From positions 1 to 37,367 of the forward strand of contig NZ_JAQGLA010000074.1 in NCBI RefSeq assembly GCF_027853915.1: a stretch of 37,367 nucleotides of DNA, in the 5' to 3' direction. This DNA comes from Saccharopolyspora oryzae (GTDB taxonomy: Bacteria; Actinomycetota; Actinomycetes; Mycobacteriales; Pseudonocardiaceae). This document shows, piece by piece, positions 1 to 7,464 of the stretch. Within the stretch, counting starts at the first letter, position 1, and the number at the start of each line of letters is the position of its first letter. Below the pieces are notes generated by a model. That model saw nothing but the letters and a program-made list of their open reading frames with translations, ran no database searches and was not told the DNA's origin. The position numbers were made by a program, and so were the translations under genes.

Positions 1-144
1 GCGGAACCTCAGCGCCCGCCTGGACTCCGGGTGCCCGACTTTATGTATGCCAATACACGGCAGTCGGGCCGTCCTCGCCAGGCGAACGCTGAGAACCCGC
101 GGCGGTGCCAGCGCCGAGGGTGGGCTATGCGCCTACGGCGCATA
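1..144 (+). repeat. 140-bp structured intergenic repeat, copy 1
   Basis: This stretch recurs in inverted orientation at 30000-30143 with about nine substitutions and one indel. It may extend left of the window. It is rich in nested inverted repeats: 8-14 with 87-93 (CTCAGCG/CGCTGAG), 15-18 with 28-31, 33-40 with 62-69 (GCCCGACT/AGTCGGGC) enclosing 44-48 with 53-57, 75-78 with 82-85, and 126-133 with 137-144 (TATGCGCC/GGCGCATA). It could be a small RNA or a REP-like DNA element. No transposase is next to it. Confidence 0.75.
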
Positions 145-318
145 CAAGCAAAAGATCAAAGACAAATGTCAAGAAAAACCTCGTTGACCAGGAATAATGC
201 GAGTCCCGTTCGGGGTTGTTCACGCTTTCGGTCGGTCCTGGGCTCGAAATTGGCGATCCAAGATCATCACGTGCGAAGGTTCGCTTGTTCGATTCAGCTC
301 CGACCGAAAGGGGTGCCC
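145..318 (+). promoter_or_regulatory. AT-richer upstream region of the first gene
   Basis: This stretch is clearly less GC-rich than its surroundings and carries no convincing ORF. It runs into a good ribosome binding site (AAAGGGG at 306-312) six bases before the GTG at 319. A TTGACC hexamer lies near 184 and could be part of a promoter. I see no clear partner -10 element, so no promoter is assigned. Confidence 0.3.
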
Positions 319-537
319 GTGACTCGCCGAGCCGTCCTCCGCTGGCCCAACGGCAGCGACTGGGGCCATCTGGCCGAAGTCCCGGACGAAGGCGGGCTGC
401 CCCGCTTCACCGGCTTCGTCCGCATGACCGACCCCCGGGTGCGAGCCCTGATCGCCGGCAACACCCCGCAGCCCGTGGACGACGACATGTGGGAAGTGCA
501 CTTCACCGCGGCCGAGACCGAACTCGTCCCGGCCTGA
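319..537 (+). CDS. small hypothetical protein, 72 aa
   Basis: Function is not recognised. The product is a soluble 72-residue protein starting VTRRAVLRWP. It is acidic in its C-terminal half and has no membrane segment or cysteine pair. I place the start at GTG 319 because AAAGGGG lies six bases upstream. Opening the frame further left would run the protein through the non-coding repeat at 1-144. The gene faces the symporter gene at 592-2211, and a strong bidirectional hairpin separates the two. Its promoter must lie in the AT-richer stretch just upstream. It is probably a lineage-specific small protein of Pseudonocardiaceae. Confidence 0.6.
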   Translation: MTRRAVLRWPNGSDWGHLAEVPDEGGLPRFTGFVRMTDPRVRALIAGNTPQPVDDDMWEVHFTAAETELVPA

Positions 538-543
538 AACAGC

Positions 544-580
544 GGAGCGCCCGCCCGGCACGTGGCCGGACGGGCGCTCC
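544..580. terminator. bidirectional terminator hairpin
   Basis: A perfect 10-bp stem (GGAGCGCCCG at 544-553 with CGGGCGCTCC at 571-580) encloses a second 5-bp stem, CCGGC/GCCGG. It sits between two convergent genes, so it can serve both strands. There is no long T tract, as is usual in high-GC actinomycetes. Confidence 0.75.
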
Positions 581-591
581 TCGACGAAACG

Positions 592-2211
592 TCAGTGCGA
601 GACCGCCTTCTCGGCGCCCGCACCCGTGAGGGAGCGGACCTCCATCTCGGCGTACTTCTCCTCGTTCGTCTTGTCCTTGCTGACGACCGTGCCGATGTAG
701 CCGAGCAGGAAGGACAGCGGGATCGACACCAGACCCGGGTTCTTCAGCGGGAACAGGGCGAAGTCCAGCGCCGGGAACATCGCCTCCTTGTTGCCGGAGA
801 CCGCCGGGGAGAACACGATCAGCACGATCGTGATCGCCAGACCGCCGTAGATGCTCCACAGCGCGCCGTTGGTGTTGAAGCGCTTCCAGAACAGCGAGTA
901 CAGCAGCGTCGGCAGGTTCGCCGAGGCCGCCACCGCGAACGCCAGCGCCACCAGGAACGCCACGTTCTGGCCGTTGGCCGCGATACCGCCGAAGATCGAC
1001 ACGATGCCGATCACCACCGCGGTGATCCGGGCGACCTTGACCTCGCCGTTCTTGTCGTCCACCTTGCCCTTCTTGATCACGTTCGCGTAGATGTCGTGCG
1101 CGAACGAGGCGGACGCGGTGATCGTCAGACCCGCGACCACGGCCAGGATGGTCGCGAAGGCGACCGCGGCGATGAAGCCCAGCAGCAGCGGGCCGCCGAT
1201 CTCCAGCGCCAGCAGCGGCGCGGCCGAGTTGACCCCGCCCGGCGCCTCCTTGATCACGTCCGGCCCGACCAGCGCGCCCGCGCCGTAGCCCAGGACCAGC
1301 GTGAACAGGTAGAACAGGCCGATCAGCCAGATCGCCCAGACCACCGAGCGGCGGGCTTCCTTGGCGGTGGGAACGGTGTAGAAGCGCATCAGCACGTGCG
1401 GCAGACCGGCGGTGCCGAGCACCAGCGCGATGCCCAGCGAGATGAAGTCGAGCTTGCTGGTGCCGGTCTTGCCGTACTGGGCACCCGGGTCGAGCACGGA
1501 CGGTCCGGCGACATCGGCGGCGTGGCCGAGCAGCCCGGAAAGGTTGAAGCCGTACATGCCGAGGACCCAGACGGTCATCACGAACGCGCCCGCGATCAGC
1601 AGCGCGGCCTTGATGATCTGCACCCAGGTGGTGCCCTTCATGCCGCCGACCAGCACGTAGACGATCATCAGCGCGCCGACCACGGCGATCACCACGGCCT
1701 GGCCGGTCTTGCTGGAGATGCCCAGCAGCAGCGCGACCAGACCACCGGCACCGGCCATCTGGGCGAGCAGGTAGAAGAACGTCACGGCCAGGGTGGACAG
1801 CGACGCGGCGGTGCGCACCGGACGTTCCTTCATCCGGAAGCTGAGCACGTCGCCCATCGTGTACTTGCCGGTGTTGCGCAGCAGCTCCGCGACCAGCAGC
1901 AGCGCCACCAGCCAGGCCACCAGGAAGCCGATCGAGTACAGGAAGCCGTCGTAGCCGTAGACCGCGATCGCCCCGGCGATGCCGAGGAACGACGCCGCGG
2001 ACAGGTAGTCACCGGCGATCGCGATGCCGTTCTGCGGGCCGGTGAAAGCGCGACCGCCCGCGTAGTAGTCGGCGGCGGTCTTCGTGTTCCGGCTGGCCCG
2101 GAACACCACGACCATCGTCACCGCCACGAACAGCGCGAAGATGCCGATGTTGAGCCAGCTGTTCTGCGCGGTCGCCGGAGTGGCGGCCAGTGGGGAAAGT
2201 GCGACGTTCAC
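592..2211 (-). CDS. actP: cation/acetate (monocarboxylate) symporter, SSS family
   Basis: This 539-residue membrane protein belongs to the sodium:solute symporter family, in the ActP/MctC group that imports acetate, propionate or pyruvate with a cation. It shows 12-13 hydrophobic segments and the family signatures ADYYAGGR, GDYLSAASFLG (about residues 67-77), a GLPHVLMRFYTVP segment and a long conserved core. Its length matches ActP (about 550). The GTG start overlaps the stop of the DUF485 gene (GTGA), and GGAGG lies nine bases upstream, so the two are translationally coupled. DUF485 plus SSS is the usual actinobacterial pairing. The LytTR two-component genes upstream probably control it. 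The exact substrate (acetate or pyruvate) cannot be read from the sequence. Confidence 0.88.
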   Translation of the reverse strand: MNVALSPLAATPATAQNSWLNIGIFALFVAVTMVVVFRASRNTKTAADYYAGGRAFTGPQNGIAIAGDYLSAASFLGIAGAIAVYGYDGFLYSIGFLVAWLVALLLVAELLRNTGKYTMGDVLSFRMKERPVRTAASLSTLAVTFFYLLAQMAGAGGLVALLLGISSKTGQAVVIAVVGALMIVYVLVGGMKGTTWVQIIKAALLIAGAFVMTVWVLGMYGFNLSGLLGHAADVAGPSVLDPGAQYGKTGTSKLDFISLGIALVLGTAGLPHVLMRFYTVPTAKEARRSVVWAIWLIGLFYLFTLVLGYGAGALVGPDVIKEAPGGVNSAAPLLALEIGGPLLLGFIAAVAFATILAVVAGLTITASASFAHDIYANVIKKGKVDDKNGEVKVARITAVVIGIVSIFGGIAANGQNVAFLVALAFAVAASANLPTLLYSLFWKRFNTNGALWSIYGGLAITIVLIVFSPAVSGNKEAMFPALDFALFPLKNPGLVSIPLSFLLGYIGTVVSKDKTNEEKYAEMEVRSLTGAGAEKAVSH

Positions 2212-2870
2212 TTCTTCTGGCCTCCTTCGGCCTCGTCCGCCGCGTCCTCGTCGGCCTTCTCGGCCTTCTCGTCAGCCTTGTCGGCGTCCGGCTTCTCGTC
2301 GTCGGCCTTCTCGTCATCCGACTTCTCGCCGTCGACCTTGTCGTCATCGGCCTTGTCGGCGTCCGACTTCTCGTCGTCGGCCTCGTCGGGCTCCGCCGCG
2401 TCCTCGTCAGCAGCCTTCTCGTCATCCGCCGCGTCTTCGTCAGCCTTCTCGGCGTCCGCCGCCGGAGTGGCCTTCTTCTCGGCGTCCTCCGACGGGGCGT
2501 CAGCCTTCTCGGGCTCCGCCGCGGCCGCACCGCTCTCGAGGGAGTTGCGGATCTCCTCCGCGACCGGGTCGAGGTTGCGGTTGGCGTAGCGGACGTACGC
2601 GGTCGTGATGGCGAAGGTGGACACGAACTGCAGCAGGCCCAGCACCAGGCCGATGTTGATGTTGCCGACCAGCTTGATGCTCATGAAGCCGTGCGCGTAG
2701 TCGGCGAGCAGCACGTAAACCAGGTACCAGGCCAGGAACAGCGCCGAGACCGGGAAGACGAAGTTGCGCAGCCTGCGTCGCAATGCGGTGAATTCGGGGC
2801 TGCTCTGCGCAGCGGCCCAGGTTTCGGCGTCGATACCGGACCCGGACCCGACTTGGTCCGTGGTGCTCAC
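2208..2870 (-). CDS. DUF485 membrane protein with long acidic repeat tail
   Basis: This 220-residue protein is the small partner normally encoded before ActP/MctC symporters. Residues about 25-110 form the DUF485 unit: a cytoplasmic helix (FTALRRRLRNFVFP) and two membrane helices. Typical members end there, near 100-120 residues. Here roughly 105 further residues are almost only Ala, Asp, Glu and Lys in repeated ADK/DDEK blocks. I chose GTG 2870 (VSTTDQVG) because GGGAGG lies seven bases upstream; the frame stays open further left without another ribosome site. The stop overlaps the next start by four bases. The family role is unproven but tied to symporter function. The acidic tail is the odd part. 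Confidence 0.85.
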   Translation of the reverse strand: MSTTDQVGSGSGIDAETWAAAQSSPEFTALRRRLRNFVFPVSALFLAWYLVYVLLADYAHGFMSIKLVGNINIGLVLGLLQFVSTFAITTAYVRYANRNLDPVAEEIRNSLESGAAAAEPEKADAPSEDAEKKATPAADAEKADEDAADDEKAADEDAAEPDEADDEKSDADKADDDKVDGEKSDDEKADDEKPDADKADEKAEKADEDAADEAEGGQKK

Positions 2871-3175
2871 GGGGTTCCTCCCAGCAGAAAAAAGGCCCCG
2901 GCCCGGAGCAGCCGGGACGCAAGCCAGAATCACTTTCAGGGCGGAAACGCTACGTAGTTCGCCCACGACAGGGAAGCCCTGAAGGGAGTACACAAGCTAA
3001 CGATCGAGTGAAGTCGTTGCAGGCCAAGTGCAGGCAAGTAATTGCGACAAATCGACCCAGTTTCACCCGTTCGGACTATTGAATTCGATTCGCCAGAATA
3101 TCTAGTTACTCAAAGTGATCAATTTTCCATCCAACATGCGATGAATGGACTAAACAACTCATCGGATGATCACCC
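2871..3175 (-). promoter_or_regulatory. upstream region of the DUF485-symporter operon
   Basis: No gene is seen here. The stretch from about 2990 to 3170 is conspicuously AT-rich for this window and lies between the end of the 3176-4918 symporter gene and the DUF485 start. It should therefore hold the operon promoter. Two adjacent direct repeats (GCAGGCCAAGT at 3019-3029 and GCAGGCAAGT at 3030-3039) could be an operator. LytTR regulators usually bind paired direct repeats, but I cannot match their consensus here. Confidence 0.4.
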
Positions 3176-4918
3176 TCAGCGCTGGTGCCGACCGCCGGTC
3201 TCCGGCTGTTCGGAAGCGCCCGCGATCAGCTCGTCGTTGAGGAATCCGAGCCGGTCCGGGGCGTGCAGCCGCAGCATCACGCGCCCCACCCCGGCCGGTA
3301 CTCGCGCCGAGGTCGCCCGGCTGACCAGCACGGCGACCGCGAACGCGATCGGCACCGTGACCAGCGCGGGCTGCCCGATCAACGTCGCCCACCAGGTCCC
3401 CGCGCGGTCCACGAAGTACGTCAGCAGCGCCGCGATCAGCACCAGGCTGCCGCCGACCACCATGCCGCTGGCGGCACCGGCCGCGGTGAGCCCGCGCCAC
3501 CAGATCCCGAGCACCAGCACCGGGCAGAACGTCGAAGCGGCCATCGCGAACGCCAACCCGACGCTGCGCGCGATGTCGTGGTTGTCCGCGAACAGCGCCA
3601 ACAACGCCGGCACCAGGCACGCGAGCACGGCGAGCAGCCGGAAGTCGAACGTGCGCCCGCGCAGCACGTCCCGCGAGGACAGCACCCCGGCCAGGCTCAG
3701 CACCAGCCCCGACGAGGTCGACAGGAACGCGGCGAACGCCCCGGCCGCGGTGATCGACGCGAGCAGCCCGCCGCCCCAGCCGCCCAGCATCTCGCTCGGC
3801 AGCAGCAGAACCGCCGCATCCGTCTCGCCGGTGACCAGCAGCTGCGGCACGTACAGCCGGGACAGCAGCCCGAAGATCGTCGGGAACAGGTAGAACGCCC
3901 CGAGCATCGCCATCACGTACAGCGTGGTGCGGCGGGCCGCGGTACCGCTCGGGTTCGTGTAGAAGCGGGCCAGCACGTGCGGCAGGCCCATCGTGCCCAG
4001 CAACGTCGCGACCAGCACCGAATACGTCTCGAGCAGTCCGAGCGCCCCGTCGTGCTGCGGCCGCAGCCAGGTCGCGTTGTCCGGTTCGGCGTCCGACACC
4101 ACCGGCACCGCCGCCCCCGCCGGGAACCGGAGCTCGCTGCCCGCGGGCAGGTCGTGCTCGCCCGGCTGCAGGTAGATGGTGCCGTCCCGGTCGGCCAGCC
4201 ACACCGGTTCGCGGACGGTCAACCGCGCATCGGTGTCGAGGTGCACCTGGGTGTCGCGCGGGAACACCGGCGGCACCGGGGTTTCCAGCGCCTGCCGCTG
4301 CTCACCGCCCAGGAACACGATGAACAGCACGAAGGCGGGCAGCACGATCGCGAACAGCTTCACCCAGTACTGGAAGGCCTGCACCAGGGTCGCCGCGCGC
4401 AGCACCCCGGTGACCACGGTGACCAGCACGATCGCCGAAACCGCGAAAATCCCCGCCCAGTGCGCAAGACCGGTGATCGCCGACAACGTCATCCCGGCGC
4501 CCTGCAGCTGCGGCACCAGGTACAGCCAGCCGATCAGCACCACGAGCACCGTGCACAACGAGCGCAGCCGCAGCGAATCCAGCCGCGCCTCGGCGAAGTC
4601 CGGCAACGTGTAAGCACCCGAGCGGCGCATCGGTGCCGCGACGAACAGCATCAGCGCCAAGTACCCGGCCGCGAAGCCGATCGGGTACCAGAGCGCGTCG
4701 ACGCCGTCCTTGAGCACCAGCCCGGCGACGCCCAGGAACGACGCGGCGGACAGGTACTCGCCGGAGATCGCCGCGGCGTTGTGCTCCTCGCGGACTTCCC
4801 GCCGCGCGGCGGAGAAGTCCGCGGTGGTGCGCGCCGAGCGGGACCCCCAGATCCCGATGGCGAAGGTCGCAGCGACGATCAGCACGACGCCGAGCAGGGA
4901 CCAGGAATTCGAGGTCAT
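3176..4918 (-). CDS. second sodium:solute symporter (SSS family)
   Basis: This 580-residue symporter resembles the ActP group but is a distinct paralogue of the gene at 592-2211. It shares GEYLSAASFLG (about 53-63) and GLPHVLARFYTNPSGTAARR. It also carries an extra hydrophilic stretch of about 85 residues (roughly 208-295) between membrane helices, probably extracytoplasmic. The ATG at 4918 is preceded by GCGAGG. The gene follows the small membrane protein and the LytTR regulator on the same strand with gaps of 16 and 46 bases, so all three probably form one transcript. The likely substrate is a short carboxylate, inferred from family and context. Confidence 0.85.
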   Translation of the reverse strand: MTSNSWSLLGVVLIVAATFAIGIWGSRSARTTADFSAARREVREEHNAAAISGEYLSAASFLGVAGLVLKDGVDALWYPIGFAAGYLALMLFVAAPMRRSGAYTLPDFAEARLDSLRLRSLCTVLVVLIGWLYLVPQLQGAGMTLSAITGLAHWAGIFAVSAIVLVTVVTGVLRAATLVQAFQYWVKLFAIVLPAFVLFIVFLGGEQRQALETPVPPVFPRDTQVHLDTDARLTVREPVWLADRDGTIYLQPGEHDLPAGSELRFPAGAAVPVVSDAEPDNATWLRPQHDGALGLLETYSVLVATLLGTMGLPHVLARFYTNPSGTAARRTTLYVMAMLGAFYLFPTIFGLLSRLYVPQLLVTGETDAAVLLLPSEMLGGWGGGLLASITAAGAFAAFLSTSSGLVLSLAGVLSSRDVLRGRTFDFRLLAVLACLVPALLALFADNHDIARSVGLAFAMAASTFCPVLVLGIWWRGLTAAGAASGMVVGGSLVLIAALLTYFVDRAGTWWATLIGQPALVTVPIAFAVAVLVSRATSARVPAGVGRVMLRLHAPDRLGFLNDELIAGASEQPETGGRHQR

Positions 4919-4964
4919 CGCGCCTCGCCGGCTGCTCGGGTGTGCACGTCGTCGCTCATGGGCG

Positions 4965-5369
4965 TCAGTGCTCGACGATGTCCATGAAGTCCCGCTCGTG
5001 CCGCTCGGCCCGCCGGGTGCAGAGGTATCCGATCAGCACCAGGAACGGGTAGACCAGCACGCCGAGCAGCAACCACGGCAACCGGACGCCCACCACCGCG
5101 ACGTCGCCGAGCACCGGCACCGCGCAGAACAGCGCCGGGAGCCCGAACAGCACGGCCGCGACCACGCCCATCAGCAGCAGGGCACTGCGCAGCTGCGCTT
5201 TCACCAGGCTGGTGACCAGGACTTCGCCGACGCTGGTCTGCTCCTCCAGCTCCAGCATCGTGCGGGCGACCTGGCGGGTCCGACGGCGGTCGGCGAGCAC
5301 CACGCGCTTGCGGCGCGGCCGGTGCGTTCCCCCGAGCCGACCGCGAACGTCGAAGCCGTCGGGACTCAT
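4965..5369 (-). CDS. small membrane protein accompanying the symporter
   Basis: This 134-residue protein has a basic N-terminus (HRPRRKRVVL), a possible amphipathic segment near residues 36-60, and two hydrophobic helices (about 62-82 and 92-116). It ends in a charged tail, RRAERHERDF. The layout resembles that of small DUF485-type symporter partners, but I do not recognise the family with certainty. It lies 16 bases after the LytTR regulator and 46 bases before the 580-residue symporter, so it is probably that transporter's accessory subunit. ATG 5369 is the only good start. Confidence 0.7.
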   Translation of the reverse strand: MSPDGFDVRGRLGGTHRPRRKRVVLADRRRTRQVARTMLELEEQTSVGEVLVTSLVKAQLRSALLLMGVVAAVLFGLPALFCAVPVLGDVAVVGVRLPWLLLGVLVYPFLVLIGYLCTRRAERHERDFMDIVEH

Positions 5370-5385
5370 CCGGCCGAACCGCGGA

Positions 5386-6216
5386 TCACTGCTGCCCCCA
5401 GTTCTGCCGCGGCGCGCGGACCAGGCGGTCCTTGAGCTCGCGGGTGTGCCGACGGCTGACCGGAAGTTCCTTGGGCTGCCCGCCGCCGAGCACCACCGAG
5501 TACCCGGACGAGGACATCCGCAGCTCGGTGACCAGCGACAGCGACACCAGGAAGGAGCGGTGGATGCGCAGGAACCCGGCCTCGGCCCAGCGCTCTTCCA
5601 GCTGCGCCAAGGGGATTCGCACCAGGTGCGAGCCGTCGGTGGTGTGCAGGCGCGCGTAGTCGCCCTGCGCCTCGACCCAGCGCACGTCCTTGCGCGGGAT
5701 CATCCTGGTGGTGCCGGCCAGCTCGACCGGGATCACCTCTTCGTCGTCCGGCGTCGCGGCTTCCAGCGCGCGCGGCCCCTTCGCCGCCTGCTGCTTGTTC
5801 TTCTCGATGGTGCGCAGCGCGCGGTCGATCCGCTCGGCGTTCGCCGGTTTCATGATGTAGTCCAGCGCGCCGACCTCGAACGCCTCGAGCGCGTTCTCCT
5901 CGTGCCCGGTGATGAACACCAGCGCCGGGGGGTTGCGGAACGCGGTGAGCACCCGCGCCAGTTCCATCCCGCTGAGCCCGGGCATGGAGACGTCCGCGAA
6001 CACGGCGTCCACGACGGACTCGTCCGCGTCGCGCTGGCCGAACAGGTCGGGGTCGTCGCTGCGCAGCAGGCGCAGTGCCTCGGCCGCGTCGAACGCCGTC
6101 AGCACCCGCCCGACCCTCGGGTTGTTGCCGAGCAGGTACTTCATCTCGTCCAGCCCGGCCATCTCGTCGTCAACGGCCAGAACGACGAGCCCCGCTGGGT
6201 TCTCTCGTGTACTCAC
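5386..6216 (-). CDS. LytTR-family response regulator
   Basis: This 276-residue two-component regulator has a receiver domain (residues about 10-130) with acidic residues VDDE and the phospho-acceptor Asp75 in FADVSMPG. The conserved Lys lies in YIMKPA. A Lys/Gln-rich linker leads to a C-terminal LytTR DNA-binding domain (about 165-268; WVEAQGDYARLHT, GFLRIHRSFLV). I take GTG 6216 (VSTRENPAG) as start; the longer frame to 6282 adds a non-conserved leader. Its kinase is most likely the LytS-type protein at 7465-8832. By analogy with BtsSR/YpdAB systems, it should control the downstream symporters, which is inference from context. Confidence 0.88.
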   Translation of the reverse strand: MSTRENPAGLVVLAVDDEMAGLDEMKYLLGNNPRVGRVLTAFDAAEALRLLRSDDPDLFGQRDADESVVDAVFADVSMPGLSGMELARVLTAFRNPPALVFITGHEENALEAFEVGALDYIMKPANAERIDRALRTIEKNKQQAAKGPRALEAATPDDEEVIPVELAGTTRMIPRKDVRWVEAQGDYARLHTTDGSHLVRIPLAQLEERWAEAGFLRIHRSFLVSLSLVTELRMSSSGYSVVLGGGQPKELPVSRRHTRELKDRLVRAPRQNWGQQ

Positions 6217-6549
6217 TGCACGCCATATCCTGCCGTCGAATCCCACTCGCGCCGAGTGAGTCCAGTCACGCCTCGCCAACAAAGCTAATTGCTAACGGAA
6301 CGCACTGGTCTTCAGGGGGCTTACCACGGAATTCCCCCCTCGGGGCAACGGTTTTTCGCCCGTTCAGCCCAGCAACTACCGCCGAACGAGTGACAACCCC
6401 AGTGACATGATCAACAGAGCGCAATCGCGATGATCACCGTCCGCACAGTAGGCGCGCTCGTTCGCGCAAATCGACCGCAGTTTCAATTGAAACTGCGGTC
6501 GATCACGTTCCGAGATCACAGTTCCAGTTGGAACCGTCGAATTCGGCCG
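6217..6549. promoter_or_regulatory. intergenic region between S49 peptidase and LytTR regulator
   Basis: This 333-base gap has no coding signal. It is AT-richer near 6270-6370 and should carry the promoter for the regulator operon. At its distal end lies the paired-palindrome repeat at 6470-6536. Confidence 0.5.
6470..6536. repeat. paired-palindrome element (type A), copy 1
   Basis: The first palindrome is perfect over 34 bp (6470-6503, core CAGTTTCAATTGAAACTG at 6478-6495). The second is a diverged copy at 6519-6536 (CAGTTCCAGTTGGAACCG). The changes at its positions 6 and 13 compensate each other. The two 18-mers are separated by exactly 23 bp, giving 41 bp centre to centre. The same spacing is seen at four other loci. 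Confidence 0.85.
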
Positions 6550-7455
6550 TCAGAGCCCGAAGCGGTTCCACATCGCGCGGTGTTCCAGGGCCTCCACAGT
6601 GGACAGAACGGTGTCCGCGGGGGATCCGCCGAGGCGAACTCCGGAGGACATGCCGAGCCTGGCCAGCAGCGGTTTGCGCGCTTCGACGGTGTGCAGGTGC
6701 GCGTCCGGGAACTTCTCCTTCACGATCTCCCGCAGCGAACCCACCCCGTCCACCAGGCCGAGCTCCGCCGCCTTCCCGCCGGTCCACACCTCACCGGAGA
6801 ACAGCTCGTCGTCGGTGCCGTTGAGCTTGCTGCCGCGGCGCTTGCGCACCCAGTCCCGGAACTGCTCGTGCAGCTCGCCCTGCAGGCCGCGCAGCCACTC
6901 CACGTCCTCTTCCTTCTCCGGGACGAACGGGTCCAGCCGCACCTTGTGCGCGCCCGCGGTGTAGACCCGGCGCTCCACGCCCAGCTTCTCGATCAACCCG
7001 TTGAGCCCGAAGCTCGCGCTGACCACCCCGACGGATCCCACGATCGACGTCTGGTGCGCGTAGATCTCGTCGGCCGCGCAGGCCAGCCAGTACCCGCCGG
7101 ACGCCGCGACGTCCTCGCAGTAGGCGATCACCGGCACGTCCTTCTCCGCGGCCAGCTCGCGAATCCGGTCCGCCACCAGCGCGGACTGCGTCGGCGCGCC
7201 GCCCGGCGAGTTCACCGACAGCACCACGCCGGTGAGCCGGTCCTGGCCGAATGCTCGGGTCAGCGCCGACTCCACGGTCTGGGTCGAGATCGTCGGCCGG
7301 CTCATCGGCGACGGCGTCGACGTGATGACGCCGTGCAGCTTCACCACCGCCACCACCGGCCCGCGCTCCGCTCGCTCGGCGAGCTTGGCCGGCAGCTTCG
7401 AGGACAACTTGCCGGACAACAGGTCGGTGAACTTCTGCGGCGCCTTCTCGGTCAT
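6550..7455 (-). CDS. sppA: S49 family serine peptidase (SppA-like)
   Basis: This 301-residue protein of the short, single-domain SppA type degrades signal peptides or membrane-associated peptides. The nucleophile is Ser119 in AASGGYWLA and the general base is Lys171 in TAGAHKVR. Their spacing of 52 residues is the same as in the Bacillus enzyme. Conserved NSPGG (82-86) and SIVGSVGVV follow the crotonase-like fold. There is no clear N-terminal membrane anchor, so it may be cytoplasmic or peripheral. It starts nine bases after the stop of the LytS-type kinase gene on the same strand, so the two are probably co-transcribed, an unusual pairing. Confidence 0.88.
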   Translation of the reverse strand: MTEKAPQKFTDLLSGKLSSKLPAKLAERAERGPVVAVVKLHGVITSTPSPMSRPTISTQTVESALTRAFGQDRLTGVVLSVNSPGGAPTQSALVADRIRELAAEKDVPVIAYCEDVAASGGYWLACAADEIYAHQTSIVGSVGVVSASFGLNGLIEKLGVERRVYTAGAHKVRLDPFVPEKEEDVEWLRGLQGELHEQFRDWVRKRRGSKLNGTDDELFSGEVWTGGKAAELGLVDGVGSLREIVKEKFPDAHLHTVEARKPLLARLGMSSGVRLGGSPADTVLSTVEALEHRAMWNRFGL

Positions 7456-7464
7456 ACCCCGACG

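Noticed and set aside
1..144. Insertion sequence or transposon end
   Set aside because: No transposase, no clear target duplication, and internal structure is multi-hairpin rather than terminal repeats; left flank is not visible.
4916..4959. 14-codon ORF (MSDDVHTRAAGEAR) overlapping the start of the second symporter gene
   Set aside because: No ribosome site and no sign of conservation can be seen; it may be chance in a short gap.
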